Source of the DNA: Marinobacter sp. THAF197a
GTDB lineage: Bacteria > Pseudomonadota > Gammaproteobacteria > Pseudomonadales > Oleiphilaceae
DNA length: 64,000 nucleotides
Assembly (NCBI RefSeq): GCF_009363275.1
Contig: NZ_CP045324.1
Span: 3,534,001-3,598,000, forward strand
Direction of reading: 5' to 3'
Positions 1-8,708 of this stretch are shown here, piece after piece. Numbering within the stretch: position 1 is the first letter of the stretch; every line of letters begins with the position of its first letter. A program made the translations under genes and the position numbers. The notes beneath the pieces were generated by a model. That model had not been told where the DNA came from, searched no databases, and saw nothing but the letters and a program-made list of their open reading frames with translations.

Positions 1-1253
1 TAGTTCACCTCCGCTACGGCAAAGCCCCGCTGACACCAGAACTGGACCTGGGGGTTGTAGACCGCATAGGCGGCTGACGTGGGGCCGCCGTGGGCGATCA
101 GGATGACCGGTGGTGCAGCGGTGGGTGCTGATATTGGAGGGTATAGAAACCCCTGAACAGAGGGCGTGTCGGGCGTTTCCGCATCCACTACAAAAGTGAC
201 GGGCGCCACCGGCGCCATGATTGAGCGATCCGGCACTTGTCCGCCAGCCAGGATGGTTGCCGAGCCGGAGTCCGCACACACCTTCAGAACCGCATCGTGC
301 CGCTCGGCAGCCCGCCCTATGCACACAAGGCCATCGGCTGACGGACTCAGATCCCGGAAATCCGTCCAGCCCTCAGCCACTCTCTGACACTGGCCAGCCC
401 TTTCGAGCCAAAGTTCACCGATGCCCTGACGGTATTGCACTCTGGCCCAACCACCCTCACGCAACGGGCAACTATGCCGCTCACCCAGTTGCCAGGGGGC
501 GTTGGCATGATCGAGCATGGGCGCCGTGCTTTTCAGCCACTGGTCGCGGCCATCCCGGCGCGTTACCCGCCAGGGCTGCCACCAGCCCTCATGGTCGGAT
601 ATGACCCACAGATGCTCACCGACAAACTGCGGTTGCTGAACCGAACCAGAAACCGGCGGGGACTGCCCTGACGCACCTGCAACATCACCGTCAGCCGTGA
701 CCGTTGCCTGCCAGAGCGTTGACTGCAACCAGGGCATATCCGGCCGTTGCCAGCTGCACCAGGCCACGCGGGTGCCGTCCTCGCTGACCGCCGGTGCACC
801 GTAGAAGTCCAGCCCCTGGTGCAACACCCGGACGTGCCCCGTAGCTTCCAGGGCCATCAACGCCTGCTGTTCATGCCGTTCACGCACCGCCAACACCCGG
901 TCATGTTGCGGGTCTGCCACCAGGCCTCCCCAGGTAGCGTCAACCTCCGGCACCAATAAGGTTCGTCTACCTGTCACTCGGTTGAGCTGCCAGACCCGCT
1001 GATCCTCCGTTACCCAGACCACTCGCCCCGGTAGTACCGCATAAGCACCACCACCGTAGCCGTTGAGGCGACTTCGGATACTGCCCGGGCCGGTGTTGAC
1101 CCGACAGATGCCGGAGTTGTCCGCCTGCCAAAGGGCAACAGAACCGGTTTCCGGCTCAGACGCAAGCCAGAAAATGCTATCGCCGCAAACTCTCAGCTGC
1201 GCATACTGGGAAAAACCGGCGCAGGCAGCATGCGCCGAAATCGGCTCAGCCAC
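1..1253 (-). CDS. pqqH: S9 (prolyl oligopeptidase-type) peptidase of the pqq operon, partial
   Basis: The first 417 codons of an S9-family peptidase; the catalytic Ser, Asp and His lie beyond the left edge. The visible part is a beta-propeller-like domain rich in Trp and Gly (for example VWVTEDQRVWQLNRVTG) and then the start of the alpha/beta hydrolase domain with the oxyanion-type HGGPTSAAY motif and RGFAVAEVN. The GTG start overlaps the pqqE stop by 8 nt, so it is translationally coupled as the last gene of pqqABCDE. In Pseudomonas the matching gene is pqqH (PA1990 position). The presumed role is proteolytic processing of the PqqA peptide or of the PQQ precursor; this is inferred from family and position, since the active site is not visible. 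Confidence 0.85.
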   Translation of the reverse strand, partial: MAEPISAHAACAGFSQYAQLRVCGDSIFWLASEPETGSVALWQADNSGICRVNTGPGSIRSRLNGYGGGAYAVLPGRVVWVTEDQRVWQLNRVTGRRTLLVPEVDATWGGLVADPQHDRVLAVRERHEQQALMALEATGHVRVLHQGLDFYGAPAVSEDGTRVAWCSWQRPDMPWLQSTLWQATVTADGDVAGASGQSPPVSGSVQQPQFVGEHLWVISDHEGWWQPWRVTRRDGRDQWLKSTAPMLDHANAPWQLGERHSCPLREGGWARVQYRQGIGELWLERAGQCQRVAEGWTDFRDLSPSADGLVCIGRAAERHDAVLKVCADSGSATILAGGQVPDRSIMAPVAPVTFVVDAETPDTPSVQGFLYPPISAPTAAPPVILIAHGGPTSAAYAVYNPQVQFWCQRGFAVAEVN

Positions 1254-2382
1254 GGTAGAGTAACTTGGAATTCCGGGCATTGCGGTAGACAAGGTCACCC
1301 AGCCCCGCTGTAGCGTGATCCGCAGCGGTGCGGGCGGCCAGAATCCGATCGTGATGGGGCGATTTGGAGCAGACCGGATCGGCGTTATCGGCATCACCGG
1401 TCAGCAGATAGGCCTGGCAACGGCAACCACCGAAATCCTTGCCTTTTTCATCGCAGGAGCGGCAGGGTTCGGGCATCCAGCTGTCACCACGGTAATGGTT
1501 AAAGCCGGGGCTGTGATACCAGATGTCGTTCAGGGACTGGGTTTGCACGTTGGGAAAATCGATGGGTAACAGGCGGGCGCTGTGGCAAGGCAAGGCGGTG
1601 CCATCGGGTGCCACGGTCAGGAACAGGTTGCCCCAGCCATTCATGCAGGCCTTCGGGCGCTCCTCGTAGTAGTCCGGGGTTACGAAGATCACCTTCATGG
1701 GGCGACCACGGTTACGGAGATCGTGCCGGTAGTCATTTACCTCCTGTTCTGCCTGGACCAGTTGGGCTTTGGAGGGCATCAGTCCTTCCCGATTTTTAAA
1801 TGCCCAGCCATAGTACTGGCAGGTGGCCAACTCCACGTAATCGGCATCCAGGTTTTCACACAGGGCCAGAATGTCGTTCATCTGGTGAATGTTATGGCGG
1901 TGGATCACAAAGTTGAGCACCATCGGGTAGCCGGCCGCCTTGACCGCCCGGGCCATGGCCAGCTTCTGTTCGAAGGCTTTGCGGGAACCGGCCACGGCGT
2001 TGTTGAGTTCCGGGTCTGAGGCCTGAAAGCTGACCTGAATGTGGTCCAGCCCCGCCTCGGCAAACGCCTGCACTTTTGCTTCAGTCAGCCCGATGCCGGA
2101 GGTAATCAGATTGGTGTAATACCCCAGATCCCGGGCCCCGGCAATCAGCTCCGGCAGGTCCTGGCGCACCAGCGGCTCGCCGCCGGAGAAGCCCAGTTGG
2201 GCCGCCCCCATGGCTCGCCCCTGGCGCAACACATCCAGCCATTGCTCCGTGGACAGTTCCTGTTGCTGGCTGGCGTAGTCCAACGGGTTGGAGCAATAGG
2301 GGCATTGCAGCGGGCAGCGATAGGTGAGCTCCGCCAGCAACCACAGCGGCGGCCCTACCCGTGCTTCTGCGGCCGCCGTCAT
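1246..2382 (-). CDS. pqqE: PqqA peptide cyclase (radical SAM/SPASM)
   Basis: Radical SAM enzyme that cross-links Glu and Tyr of PqqA, the first committed step of PQQ synthesis. The radical SAM cluster motif CxxxCxxC is at about residues 23-30 (YRCPLQCPYC) and is followed by the GGEPL segment. The C-terminal SPASM region carries the Cys-rich stretch CRSCDEKGKDFGGCRC, which binds auxiliary clusters. I chose the ATG that overlaps the pqqD stop as ATGA; a GTG two codons upstream would also work. Length (378 aa) is normal for PqqE. The gene lies between pqqD and the S9 peptidase with overlaps on both sides. Confidence 0.97.
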   Translation of the reverse strand: MTAAAEARVGPPLWLLAELTYRCPLQCPYCSNPLDYASQQQELSTEQWLDVLRQGRAMGAAQLGFSGGEPLVRQDLPELIAGARDLGYYTNLITSGIGLTEAKVQAFAEAGLDHIQVSFQASDPELNNAVAGSRKAFEQKLAMARAVKAAGYPMVLNFVIHRHNIHQMNDILALCENLDADYVELATCQYYGWAFKNREGLMPSKAQLVQAEQEVNDYRHDLRNRGRPMKVIFVTPDYYEERPKACMNGWGNLFLTVAPDGTALPCHSARLLPIDFPNVQTQSLNDIWYHSPGFNHYRGDSWMPEPCRSCDEKGKDFGGCRCQAYLLTGDADNADPVCSKSPHHDRILAARTAADHATAGLGDLVYRNARNSKLLYRG

Positions 2383-2648
2383 GACCACTCAATCCACTGT
2401 TGCTGAACCGCGTCTGCCAGAAACGCTTCCACATCTGCCGCCAGCGGACCTGCATCCGGGAACTGCTGTTCCAGGGACTGGATAATATCGTGTACCGGGC
2501 GAACGCCATCCACTTCCGCCAGGATGGCACCGGCGCTGCCGTTGAGCTTGACCATACCCTCCGGGTACAGCAACACATGGCTTTGTTGCACCGGCTCCCA
2601 CTGGAACCGGAAACCACGGCGGAGCCTGGGTGTTTTCTCCAAAGTCAT
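2379..2648 (-). CDS. pqqD: PQQ biosynthesis peptide chaperone
   Basis: Small (89 aa) RRE-type protein that binds the PqqA peptide and presents it to PqqE. Typical PqqD landmarks are RLRRGFRFQWE near the N-terminus, the VLLYPEGMVKLN segment and the C-terminal FLADAVQQQWIE. It overlaps pqqE by 4 nt, in keeping with stoichiometric coupling of the two partners, and starts about a dozen nt after the pqqC stop. Confidence 0.97.
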   Translation of the reverse strand: MTLEKTPRLRRGFRFQWEPVQQSHVLLYPEGMVKLNGSAGAILAEVDGVRPVHDIIQSLEQQFPDAGPLAADVEAFLADAVQQQWIEWS

Positions 2649-2659
2649 GGTATCGCTCC

Positions 2660-3415
2660 TTACAGGCCCCGATGCCAGACCGGCTGATCGGTGACCGTAT
2701 GGTACGGCGGTGTCTGGTGAACGTACGCCATGGTCAGGGCATCCAGCAACGACCAGAGAATGTCCAGTTTGAACTGCAGGATTTCAAACGCCCGCTGTTG
2801 CTGGGCTTCAGTGGTGAAATGGTCGAGAGTAATGGCCAGGCCATGCTCCACATCCCGTCGGGCTTCCGATAAACGCTTCCGGAAGTAGCGATAGCCATTC
2901 TCCTCAATCCACGGGTAATGCTGTGGCCAGCTGTCGAGCCGCGACTGGTGGATTTCCGGCGCAAAAAGCTCGGTCAGTGACGAGCAGGCCGCCTCTTGCC
3001 AGGTTGCCCGGCGGGCAAAGTTGAAATAGGCATCTACTGCAAAACGCACACCTGGGAGAACGTGGCGCTCATCGATCACCTCTTCCCGGCTCAGGCCCAC
3101 GGCTTCGGCGAGCGTCAGCCAGGCCTCGATGCCACCCACATCTCCCTCATGACCATCGTGGTCCAGAATGCGCTGCAGCCACAGGCGGCGCACCGAGGCA
3201 TCCGGGCAGTTCGACATGATGGCGGCATCCTTCTGTGGAATCCGCACCTGGTAGTAGTATCGGTTGGCGACCCACCCACGGATCTGTTCCGGCGTACACC
3301 GGCCGCTGTACATGGCTCGATGATAAGGGTGGTGAATATGGTAGTAGGCGCCTTTATCTCTGAGGGCCCGTTCGAAATCCTGCCGGTTCATGGCGGTGTT
3401 GGCTTTGGCGTTCAT
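2660..3415 (-). CDS. pqqC: Pyrroloquinoline-quinone synthase
   Basis: Cofactor-free oxidase that carries out the last ring closure and eight-electron oxidation to PQQ. The 251-aa length is standard. PqqC hallmarks include YHIHHPYHRAMYSG near the N-terminus, RYYYQVRIPQKDAA, the ILDHDGHEGDVGGIEAWL segment and the C-terminal LDILWSLLDAL. Its ATG overlaps the pqqB stop by 4 nt. Confidence 0.98.
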   Translation of the reverse strand: MNAKANTAMNRQDFERALRDKGAYYHIHHPYHRAMYSGRCTPEQIRGWVANRYYYQVRIPQKDAAIMSNCPDASVRRLWLQRILDHDGHEGDVGGIEAWLTLAEAVGLSREEVIDERHVLPGVRFAVDAYFNFARRATWQEAACSSLTELFAPEIHQSRLDSWPQHYPWIEENGYRYFRKRLSEARRDVEHGLAITLDHFTTEAQQQRAFEILQFKLDILWSLLDALTMAYVHQTPPYHTVTDQPVWHRGL

Positions 3416-4341
3416 GGTTGCCCCGTCAGTTCAAAATGCATTCCGTCCCGGGCGACTTCGATGCCATGGGCCGTGAGCTCTGCCCGTTCCGGCGAGTCTT
3501 CGTCGAGTATCGGATTGGTGTTGTTGATGTGGATCAGCACCTTGCGCTGGGCCGGCATGCTGTCCAGTAACTCGATCATGCCACCGGCGCCGTACTGGGC
3601 GAGATGCCCCATGGCCTGGCCGGTTTTGGTGCCCACTTCCTGACGGATCATCTCGTCGTCGTGCCAGACGGTGCCATCTACCAGAAGCAAATCCGCCCGC
3701 TGCATCCAGCCGCGAATGCGGGCATCGGGTTGCCCCAGGCCGGGCGCATAGAGCACGGTCTGCCCGGTGCGGGTATCTCGAATGAAAAGACCGATGTTGT
3801 CACCCGGATGGGGATTATCCCGGCGCGGGGAGTATGGCGGGGCGTTACTGAGCAAGGGAATGGCCGTCAATTCAAGGGAGGGCGCGCAGGGCAGACTGAA
3901 TGGTTGCTGCTCATCGGCCGGAATCTCGCGCCAGTTAAGCCCGCCATTCCAGTGGCTAAGCATTGTGAACAACGGAAACCCGGAACTCAGGTCGTCGTGC
4001 ACCTGGCGAGTACACCAGACATCCATCGGTAACCCCTCACGCAGAGACAGAAGCCCCGTGGTGTGGTCAACCTGGCTATCCATCAAGACAACCGCGGCGA
4101 TGCCCGTATCCCGGAGCGCCCGCGCCGGCTGCATGGCAGGAAAAGCAGCGAGTTGAGCACGAATATCCGGAGAGGCATTGAACAGAATCCAGCGTTCGCC
4201 ATCCTCAGAGATGGCAATCGACGACTGGGTGCGGGTATGAGCATTCAGCGTTCCGGCGCGGAAGCCGGCACAGTTTCGACAGTTGCAGTTCCATTGAGGG
4301 AACCCGCCGCCAGCGGCCGACCCCAGAATGTGCAGGTGCAT
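3412..4341 (-). CDS. pqqB: PQQ biosynthesis metallo-beta-lactamase-fold protein
   Basis: PqqB belongs to the metallo-beta-lactamase fold and acts as an iron-dependent hydroxylase in PQQ assembly. The N-terminus HLHILGSAAGGGFPQWNC, followed by NCRNC, is diagnostic and carries the structural zinc cysteines. The chosen ATG gives 309 aa, the usual length; an upstream in-frame ATG would add a non-conserved 11-residue tail. It sits between pqqA and pqqC. Confidence 0.97.
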   Translation of the reverse strand: MHLHILGSAAGGGFPQWNCNCRNCAGFRAGTLNAHTRTQSSIAISEDGERWILFNASPDIRAQLAAFPAMQPARALRDTGIAAVVLMDSQVDHTTGLLSLREGLPMDVWCTRQVHDDLSSGFPLFTMLSHWNGGLNWREIPADEQQPFSLPCAPSLELTAIPLLSNAPPYSPRRDNPHPGDNIGLFIRDTRTGQTVLYAPGLGQPDARIRGWMQRADLLLVDGTVWHDDEMIRQEVGTKTGQAMGHLAQYGAGGMIELLDSMPAQRKVLIHINNTNPILDEDSPERAELTAHGIEVARDGMHFELTGQP

Positions 4342-4393
4342 CAGCAGATCTCCCGAGCGGGAACGACCAGCCAAAGGGCTGGCCGGCCAGGGC

Positions 4394-4465
4394 TCACCGG
4401 TTGGCGAAGTACATGGTTACTTCAAAACCGATCCGCAGGTCTTCATAAGCTGGCTTGGTCCACAT
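4394..4465 (-). CDS. pqqA: PQQ precursor peptide PqqA
   Basis: A 23-residue peptide, read directly from the sequence, beginning MWTKPAYEDLRIGFEVTMYF. It contains the conserved E-V-T-M-Y core (Glu15 and Tyr19) whose side chains are joined to become PQQ. It is preceded by a good AGAGGTGAG ribosome-binding site and lies 52 nt upstream of pqqB. The gene is too short for routine ORF calling. Confidence 0.96.
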   Translation of the reverse strand: MWTKPAYEDLRIGFEVTMYFANR

Positions 4466-4567
4466 GATGCTCACCTCTTGTCGTGATTACTAGTGCGTTG
4501 CATGTTGGTGCGAACGGGCGTTTGCCAGATGCACACAATCATCGTAATCACAGACGCTGGCACCCCA

Positions 4568-4585
4568 TATGGTACTTTGGAACTG
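4568..4585 (-). promoter_or_regulatory. Candidate exa/pqq regulon operator upstream of pqqA
   Basis: On the pqqA strand this reads CAGTTCCAAAGTACCATA, matching the recurring AGTTC-N3-R-GTA pattern found upstream of other alcohol-oxidation genes in this window. It lies about 105 nt upstream of pqqA and about 110 nt upstream of the divergent NosR-like gene, so it could serve either. It is a sequence match only; the binding protein is inferred. Confidence 0.5.
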
Positions 4586-4692
4586 TTTTCCGCCGGCTGA
4601 AAGTAGCAATCGTTTGCCCCCGAGGTTGAATTGAGCCCAACCCCCAGCGGCCTAGCATGGGAGAAGGACAATAATAACTTCAGGAGACCACC

Positions 4693-6807
4693 ATGGCCGG
4701 GCGCTTTCTGCTCTCGCTACTGCTTTTTAGTTGTTTGGCCGCAACGCCCTTGCGGGCAGAGCTTTCCGACGACACCCGGCAGATCATCCAGGAACTGTTT
4801 CCCTCCGCGACCGTTATCCAAGAGCAACTGGCGGATTTCCCGGTGTATCCGGTATACCAGCTCCAGGAACTGCTGGGTTACGCCTATGTTTCAACGGACT
4901 TCAGCAAGATGCCGGGCTTTGCCGGCAAGCCGATTACCATGATGATCGGCCTGGATACACGGGGCCGGTTCACCGGCGTGCGGGTACTGCATCACCACGA
5001 GCCGGTATTCCTTCATGGCCTGGGTGAAGAATCACTCTACGAATTTGTCGATCAGTACGAGGGGCGCGCACTGACGGAACAGATTGTGGTGAGTTCCTCG
5101 GGCCGTTCGGGCCGGACTTCCTCCGGCAATGTGGTGTACTTTGATGGCGTCAGCAAGGCCACGGTGTCGGTTCTGATCATCAACGATTCGGTGCTCTCCT
5201 CGGCCTTGCAGGTGGCCCGCAACAAGCTCGAGGGCTTCGCCCAGGCTGCACCCACCCGGGCCCGCCAAGACCTGTTCGAACCGCTCACCTGGGAGCAACT
5301 GCTGGAGCGGGGTTACGTCACCCGCATCGAGGTAACGGCCGCGGATGTGGAACAGCAATTTGGCCGACCGCTGTCGGACTATCCTGGCAACCTTGAGCCC
5401 GATCCTGGCGAGGCTTTCTCGGAACTCTACCTGGCTTATATGAACTCCCCCATGGTCGGTCGCAACCTGCTGGGCGACGATCGATACCAGGCCTTCAGGG
5501 AGCGCCTTGGCGACAACGGCAAGGTGATGTTGGTGATGTCTCGGGGCCGTTACCCCCACATTGGCGCGGACTTTGTGCCGGGCAGCACTCCGGACCGGTT
5601 TGGTCTGAGCCAGAATCAGCTGTCTGTCGAGATGCGAGACCTGAACTGGCTGGAAACCGGCCAGAGCTTCGCCGCTGCCGGTGTGCCGGAGATGACAGCG
5701 GTTAACCTGTTCCGGGTGGGCGGCAACGCCGGTTTTAACCCCGGGGTCGAATCCACACTGACCCTCAATACCGTGTTGGCCCGCAACCATCTGGTGGTGG
5801 ACACCGCCCGCTTCGAGCTGCCCGTTGCCTTCCCGGAGGAACTGTTTGAGACGTTAGACATTGCCGCCGGGCCGGAGCAGTCACGGGCGCCCATGTGGGT
5901 CGGGCTCTGGAAGGAGCGCTGGTGGCAGATTACCTTGCTGGTGCTGAGCCTCACGGTGCTGACAATCTTCTTCGCCCGCCAGAAAACCCTGACCCGGCAC
6001 CCGAAGCTGGTTCACCGGTTCCGCTGGGGTTTCCTGTTCTTCACCCTGTTCTTTATCGGCTTCTACGCCCAGGGCCAGTTGTCGGTGGTGAACATCTATA
6101 CCTTGCTGCTGGCCATCAAGGATGGTTTCAGCCTGAACATGTTCCTGCTGGACCCGGTGATCTTTATCCTCTGGACCTACACGTTCGTCACCCTTTTCAT
6201 CTGGGGTCGGGGGCTGTTCTGTGGCTGGCTGTGCCCGTTTGGCGTGCTGCAGGAGATGGCCGCCTGGCTGGGCCAGAAACTCCGGTTCCGGCAGATCAGG
6301 GTACCGGAGCGCTGGCACCGGAAGCTGATTCTGATCAAGTACCCGGTGCTGCTGGCCATCGTTATTGCATCGTTTTATTCGCTGACGCTGGCGGAACAGC
6401 TATCTGAAGTGGAACCCTTCAAAACCAGCATCACGCTGTTCTTCGTGCGCTACTGGCCGTTTGTGGTCTATGCGGTGGCACTGCTGGCGGTGGGGATGTT
6501 TATCCACAAGTTCTACTGCCGTTACCTGTGCCCCCTGGGGGCAGGCCTGGCGGTATTGGGCAAGTTCCGGGTCTTCAGCTGGCTGGAGCGGGTTGACCGT
6601 TGCGGACAGCCCTGCCAGCACTGCAAGAATGCCTGTGGCATCAACGCCATTCGCAAGGATGGCCGGATTGATTACGACGAGTGTATCCAGTGCCTGGAGT
6701 GCGTGGTGATTCTCCGCGACCAGAATCAGTGCGTGGATGCTATTGTCCGCAACAAGCAGCAACAAAAACAGGCACGGATTCTGGCCACGGACGCGGCCGG
6801 GGCCTGA
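4693..6807 (+). CDS. NosR/NirI-family flavo-iron-sulfur membrane protein
   Basis: A 704-residue protein with a signal peptide and a periplasmic FMN-binding domain. That domain has an ApbE-type flavinylation motif DGVSKATVS, with Thr157 the likely covalent FMN site. Several membrane segments follow (about residues 405-620) with CGWLCPFG and CRYLCPLG motifs, then a cytoplasmic double ferredoxin-like part (CGQPCQHCKNACG, then CIQCLEC). This is the NosR domain order. NosR itself feeds electrons to nitrous oxide reductase, but no nos gene is in the window; the gene is divergent from pqqA. A good AGGAGA site precedes the ATG. Its substrate and partner here are unknown; an electron-transfer role tied to PQQ metabolism is inference. 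Confidence 0.85.
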   Translation: MAGRFLLSLLLFSCLAATPLRAELSDDTRQIIQELFPSATVIQEQLADFPVYPVYQLQELLGYAYVSTDFSKMPGFAGKPITMMIGLDTRGRFTGVRVLHHHEPVFLHGLGEESLYEFVDQYEGRALTEQIVVSSSGRSGRTSSGNVVYFDGVSKATVSVLIINDSVLSSALQVARNKLEGFAQAAPTRARQDLFEPLTWEQLLERGYVTRIEVTAADVEQQFGRPLSDYPGNLEPDPGEAFSELYLAYMNSPMVGRNLLGDDRYQAFRERLGDNGKVMLVMSRGRYPHIGADFVPGSTPDRFGLSQNQLSVEMRDLNWLETGQSFAAAGVPEMTAVNLFRVGGNAGFNPGVESTLTLNTVLARNHLVVDTARFELPVAFPEELFETLDIAAGPEQSRAPMWVGLWKERWWQITLLVLSLTVLTIFFARQKTLTRHPKLVHRFRWGFLFFTLFFIGFYAQGQLSVVNIYTLLLAIKDGFSLNMFLLDPVIFILWTYTFVTLFIWGRGLFCGWLCPFGVLQEMAAWLGQKLRFRQIRVPERWHRKLILIKYPVLLAIVIASFYSLTLAEQLSEVEPFKTSITLFFVRYWPFVVYAVALLAVGMFIHKFYCRYLCPLGAGLAVLGKFRVFSWLERVDRCGQPCQHCKNACGINAIRKDGRIDYDECIQCLECVVILRDQNQCVDAIVRNKQQQKQARILATDAAGA

Positions 6808-6808
6808 A

Positions 6809-7792
6809 TCAGCCCGCTACGGGGATAACGATACGGCCGCGGATCTTGCCGTCCATGAGACGGCTGGCCGCATCGATGGCATCATCGAAGGCCACTTCGG
6901 TGATCATACTGTCGAGCAGCTCCGGGGACAGGTCCTCGGCCAGTCGTTTCCACGCGTAAAGGCGGTCTTCTTTCGGGGCCATCACACTGTCGATGCCACA
7001 CAGGGTCACGCCGCGCAGGATGAACGGTGCCACGGTGGACGGGAAGTCCATGCCGGCGGCCAAACCGCAGGCCGCGACCACACCCTGGTATTTCATACCG
7101 GCGCAGACATTCGCCAGCACCTGACCACCAGCCACATCTATGGCCCCGGCCCAGGTCTCGCGTGCGAGGGGTTTACCCGGTTCACTCAGCTCAGCGCGAT
7201 CCATGATCTGTTTTGCGCCCAGCGACTTCAGATAGGCTTCTTCTTCCTTTCGGCCAGTCACCGCGGTCACGGAGTAACCCAGCTTGGCCAGAATGGCGAC
7301 GGCCACACTGCCAACACCACCGGTGGCACCAGTCACCAGAATATCGCCAGACCCAGGCTTCACGCCGTGCTTCTCCAGGGCGATGACACACAGCATGGCG
7401 GTGTAACCGGCGGTACCAATGGCCATGGCCTGACGAGCCGTGAACGGAGCTTGTAAGGGGATCAGCCAGTCGCCGGACAACCGGGCTTTCTGGGCCAAGC
7501 CGCCCCAGTGTTTCTCACCCACACCCCAGCCGTTCAGCACCACTTCGTCTCCGGCCTTGAAGTCGGGATTGGACGATTCAGTGACGACACCGGCCAGATC
7601 AATGCCCGGGACCATCGGATAGGTTTTGGCGATGGGCGCGCGGCCGGTAATGGCCAGGGCGTCCTTATAGTTCAGAGTGCTGTAGGCGACATCAATGGTG
7701 ACATCGCCCTCAGGCAGTTGGGCTTCGTCAACAGACTTCAACGACACCTGTTGGTCGCTACGGCTGCCTTCAATCAGGATTGCTTTGAACAT
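6809..7792 (-). CDS. acuI: Acrylyl-CoA reductase (NADPH), MDR family
   Basis: Zinc-free medium-chain reductase of the YhdH/AcuI type that reduces acryloyl-CoA to propionyl-CoA, detoxifying acrylate and DMSP breakdown products. Signature stretches are YSTLNYKDALAITG, PMVPGIDLAGVV and the dinucleotide-binding VTGATGGVGSVAV. The ATG giving MFKAILIEG yields 327 aa, the family length; the longer ORF would run into the acuR region. It lies 43 nt downstream of acuR on the same strand, so the pair is probably one operon. Its stop is immediately next to the convergent NosR-like gene. Confidence 0.93.
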   Translation of the reverse strand: MFKAILIEGSRSDQQVSLKSVDEAQLPEGDVTIDVAYSTLNYKDALAITGRAPIAKTYPMVPGIDLAGVVTESSNPDFKAGDEVVLNGWGVGEKHWGGLAQKARLSGDWLIPLQAPFTARQAMAIGTAGYTAMLCVIALEKHGVKPGSGDILVTGATGGVGSVAVAILAKLGYSVTAVTGRKEEEAYLKSLGAKQIMDRAELSEPGKPLARETWAGAIDVAGGQVLANVCAGMKYQGVVAACGLAAGMDFPSTVAPFILRGVTLCGIDSVMAPKEDRLYAWKRLAEDLSPELLDSMITEVAFDDAIDAASRLMDGKIRGRIVIPVAG

Positions 7793-7835
7793 GTTGCCTC
7801 CAGAAATTCTGGTAACGTGAATTGATCTGCGTGAA

Positions 7836-8474
7836 TCAGCAACCGCGAACCAGCGCCATAAAACCTTCGGCAAACTGATCCAGCGGTTGCGGGGACTGCT
7901 CGAGCTTGGCGCGCAGAATCGCGCCTTCCCAACCAATCCAGAAAAACTGCGCCATCTGCTCCGGCACAAGTTGGCTTGGTACATCTCCGGCCTGCCGTGC
8001 CTCTTCCAGAACTCGGCCTATCCGCTTCTCCCAGTCCCGGAACACCTCCTTCAGCAGGCTGCGAAACCCTTCCGGCAGCGCGGCCATCTCCTGGCCCAGG
8101 TTGCCGATCAAACACCCCCGGCGGTAATCAAACCTGCGCATTCCGTCCTTGGCGTCGTCCACAAAGGCCTGAATGCGCGCCAGCGGGCCAAGGGAGCTGT
8201 CGGACAACGACCGCTCCAGCTTGTTGGCGAAAAACAGCCCATAGGCCTCAATCAAAGCCCTACCAAAGGCCTCTTTGTTGTCGAAATAATGATAAAACGA
8301 GCCCTTCGGCACACCTGCCTGGCGAAGAATTTCATCAAGCCCGGTATAGGAGTAGCCCTTTTCCGTTAATGCCGCCAGCCCAACTGCGATCAACGCCTGC
8401 CGGGTGTCCTGATAACCGGCGTTCTGGCCCTTCGGAGGGCGACCCCGTTTACGTTTGGCTGATGCTGATTTCAC
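7836..8474 (-). CDS. acuR: TetR-family repressor, AcuR-like
   Basis: A 212-residue TetR regulator. A basic N-terminus (KRKRGRPPKG) precedes the helix-turn-helix with the typical AGVPKGSFYHYFDNKEAF recognition region. The C-terminal ligand domain (GCLIGNLGQEMA) is of the AcuR type that senses acrylate in other bacteria. Its position directly upstream of acuI supports the AcuR assignment. Two near-identical operator-like sites lie just upstream of its start, consistent with autorepression of acuR-acuI. Confidence 0.88.
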   Translation of the reverse strand: MKSASAKRKRGRPPKGQNAGYQDTRQALIAVGLAALTEKGYSYTGLDEILRQAGVPKGSFYHYFDNKEAFGRALIEAYGLFFANKLERSLSDSSLGPLARIQAFVDDAKDGMRRFDYRRGCLIGNLGQEMAALPEGFRSLLKEVFRDWEKRIGRVLEEARQAGDVPSQLVPEQMAQFFWIGWEGAILRAKLEQSPQPLDQFAEGFMALVRGC

Positions 8475-8488
8475 AAACCTTCCCCTTT

Positions 8489-8535
8489 TAGACCGGTCGT
8501 CTAACTAATAATGAGATAATACGACCGATCGTCTA
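8489..8535 (-). promoter_or_regulatory. Twin TetR-type operators upstream of acuR
   Basis: On the acuR strand two related boxes occur, TAGACGACCGGTCTA (8489-8503) and TAGACGATCGGTCGT (8521-8535). They share TAGACGAYCGGTC, are direct repeats with starts exactly 32 nt apart (about three helical turns), and each contains a dyad. The nearer one is 14 nt from the start codon. This is the usual arrangement for a self-repressing TetR gene. Confidence 0.7.
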
Positions 8536-8551
8536 TTAAAATCAAACAGAA

Positions 8552-8577
8552 ATAAAAAAGGCCCTGGGAAGGGCCTA
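8552..8577 (-). terminator. Rho-independent terminator between exaC and acuR
   Basis: A perfect hairpin with stem AGGCCC/GGGCCT is followed, on the minus strand, by TTTTTTATTT. It lies downstream of exaC and just upstream of the acuR promoter, so it should isolate the two minus-strand units. Confidence 0.8.
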
Positions 8578-8670
8578 AGGAGAGTGTAGAAGATCCCGCG
8601 CTCCGCGAAGGAGCTACCTGACAAATGCCAGGCCAACAATGTGCACCGTCCCTGTGCGGTCACACGAAAC

Positions 8671-8692
8671 GGGGCCCGTGTGGATGGGCCCC
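8671..8692 (-). terminator. GC-rich hairpin directly after exaC
   Basis: Seven-bp perfect stem GGGGCCC/GGGCCCC with an 8-nt loop, 17 nt after the exaC stop. It lacks a strong U-tract, so it may be an RNA-stabilising 3' hairpin and not a terminator. A third short hairpin (GCTCC/GGAGC) is at 8600-8614. Confidence 0.45.
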
Positions 8693-8708
8693 AACTGCCA
8701 CTTGCAGA

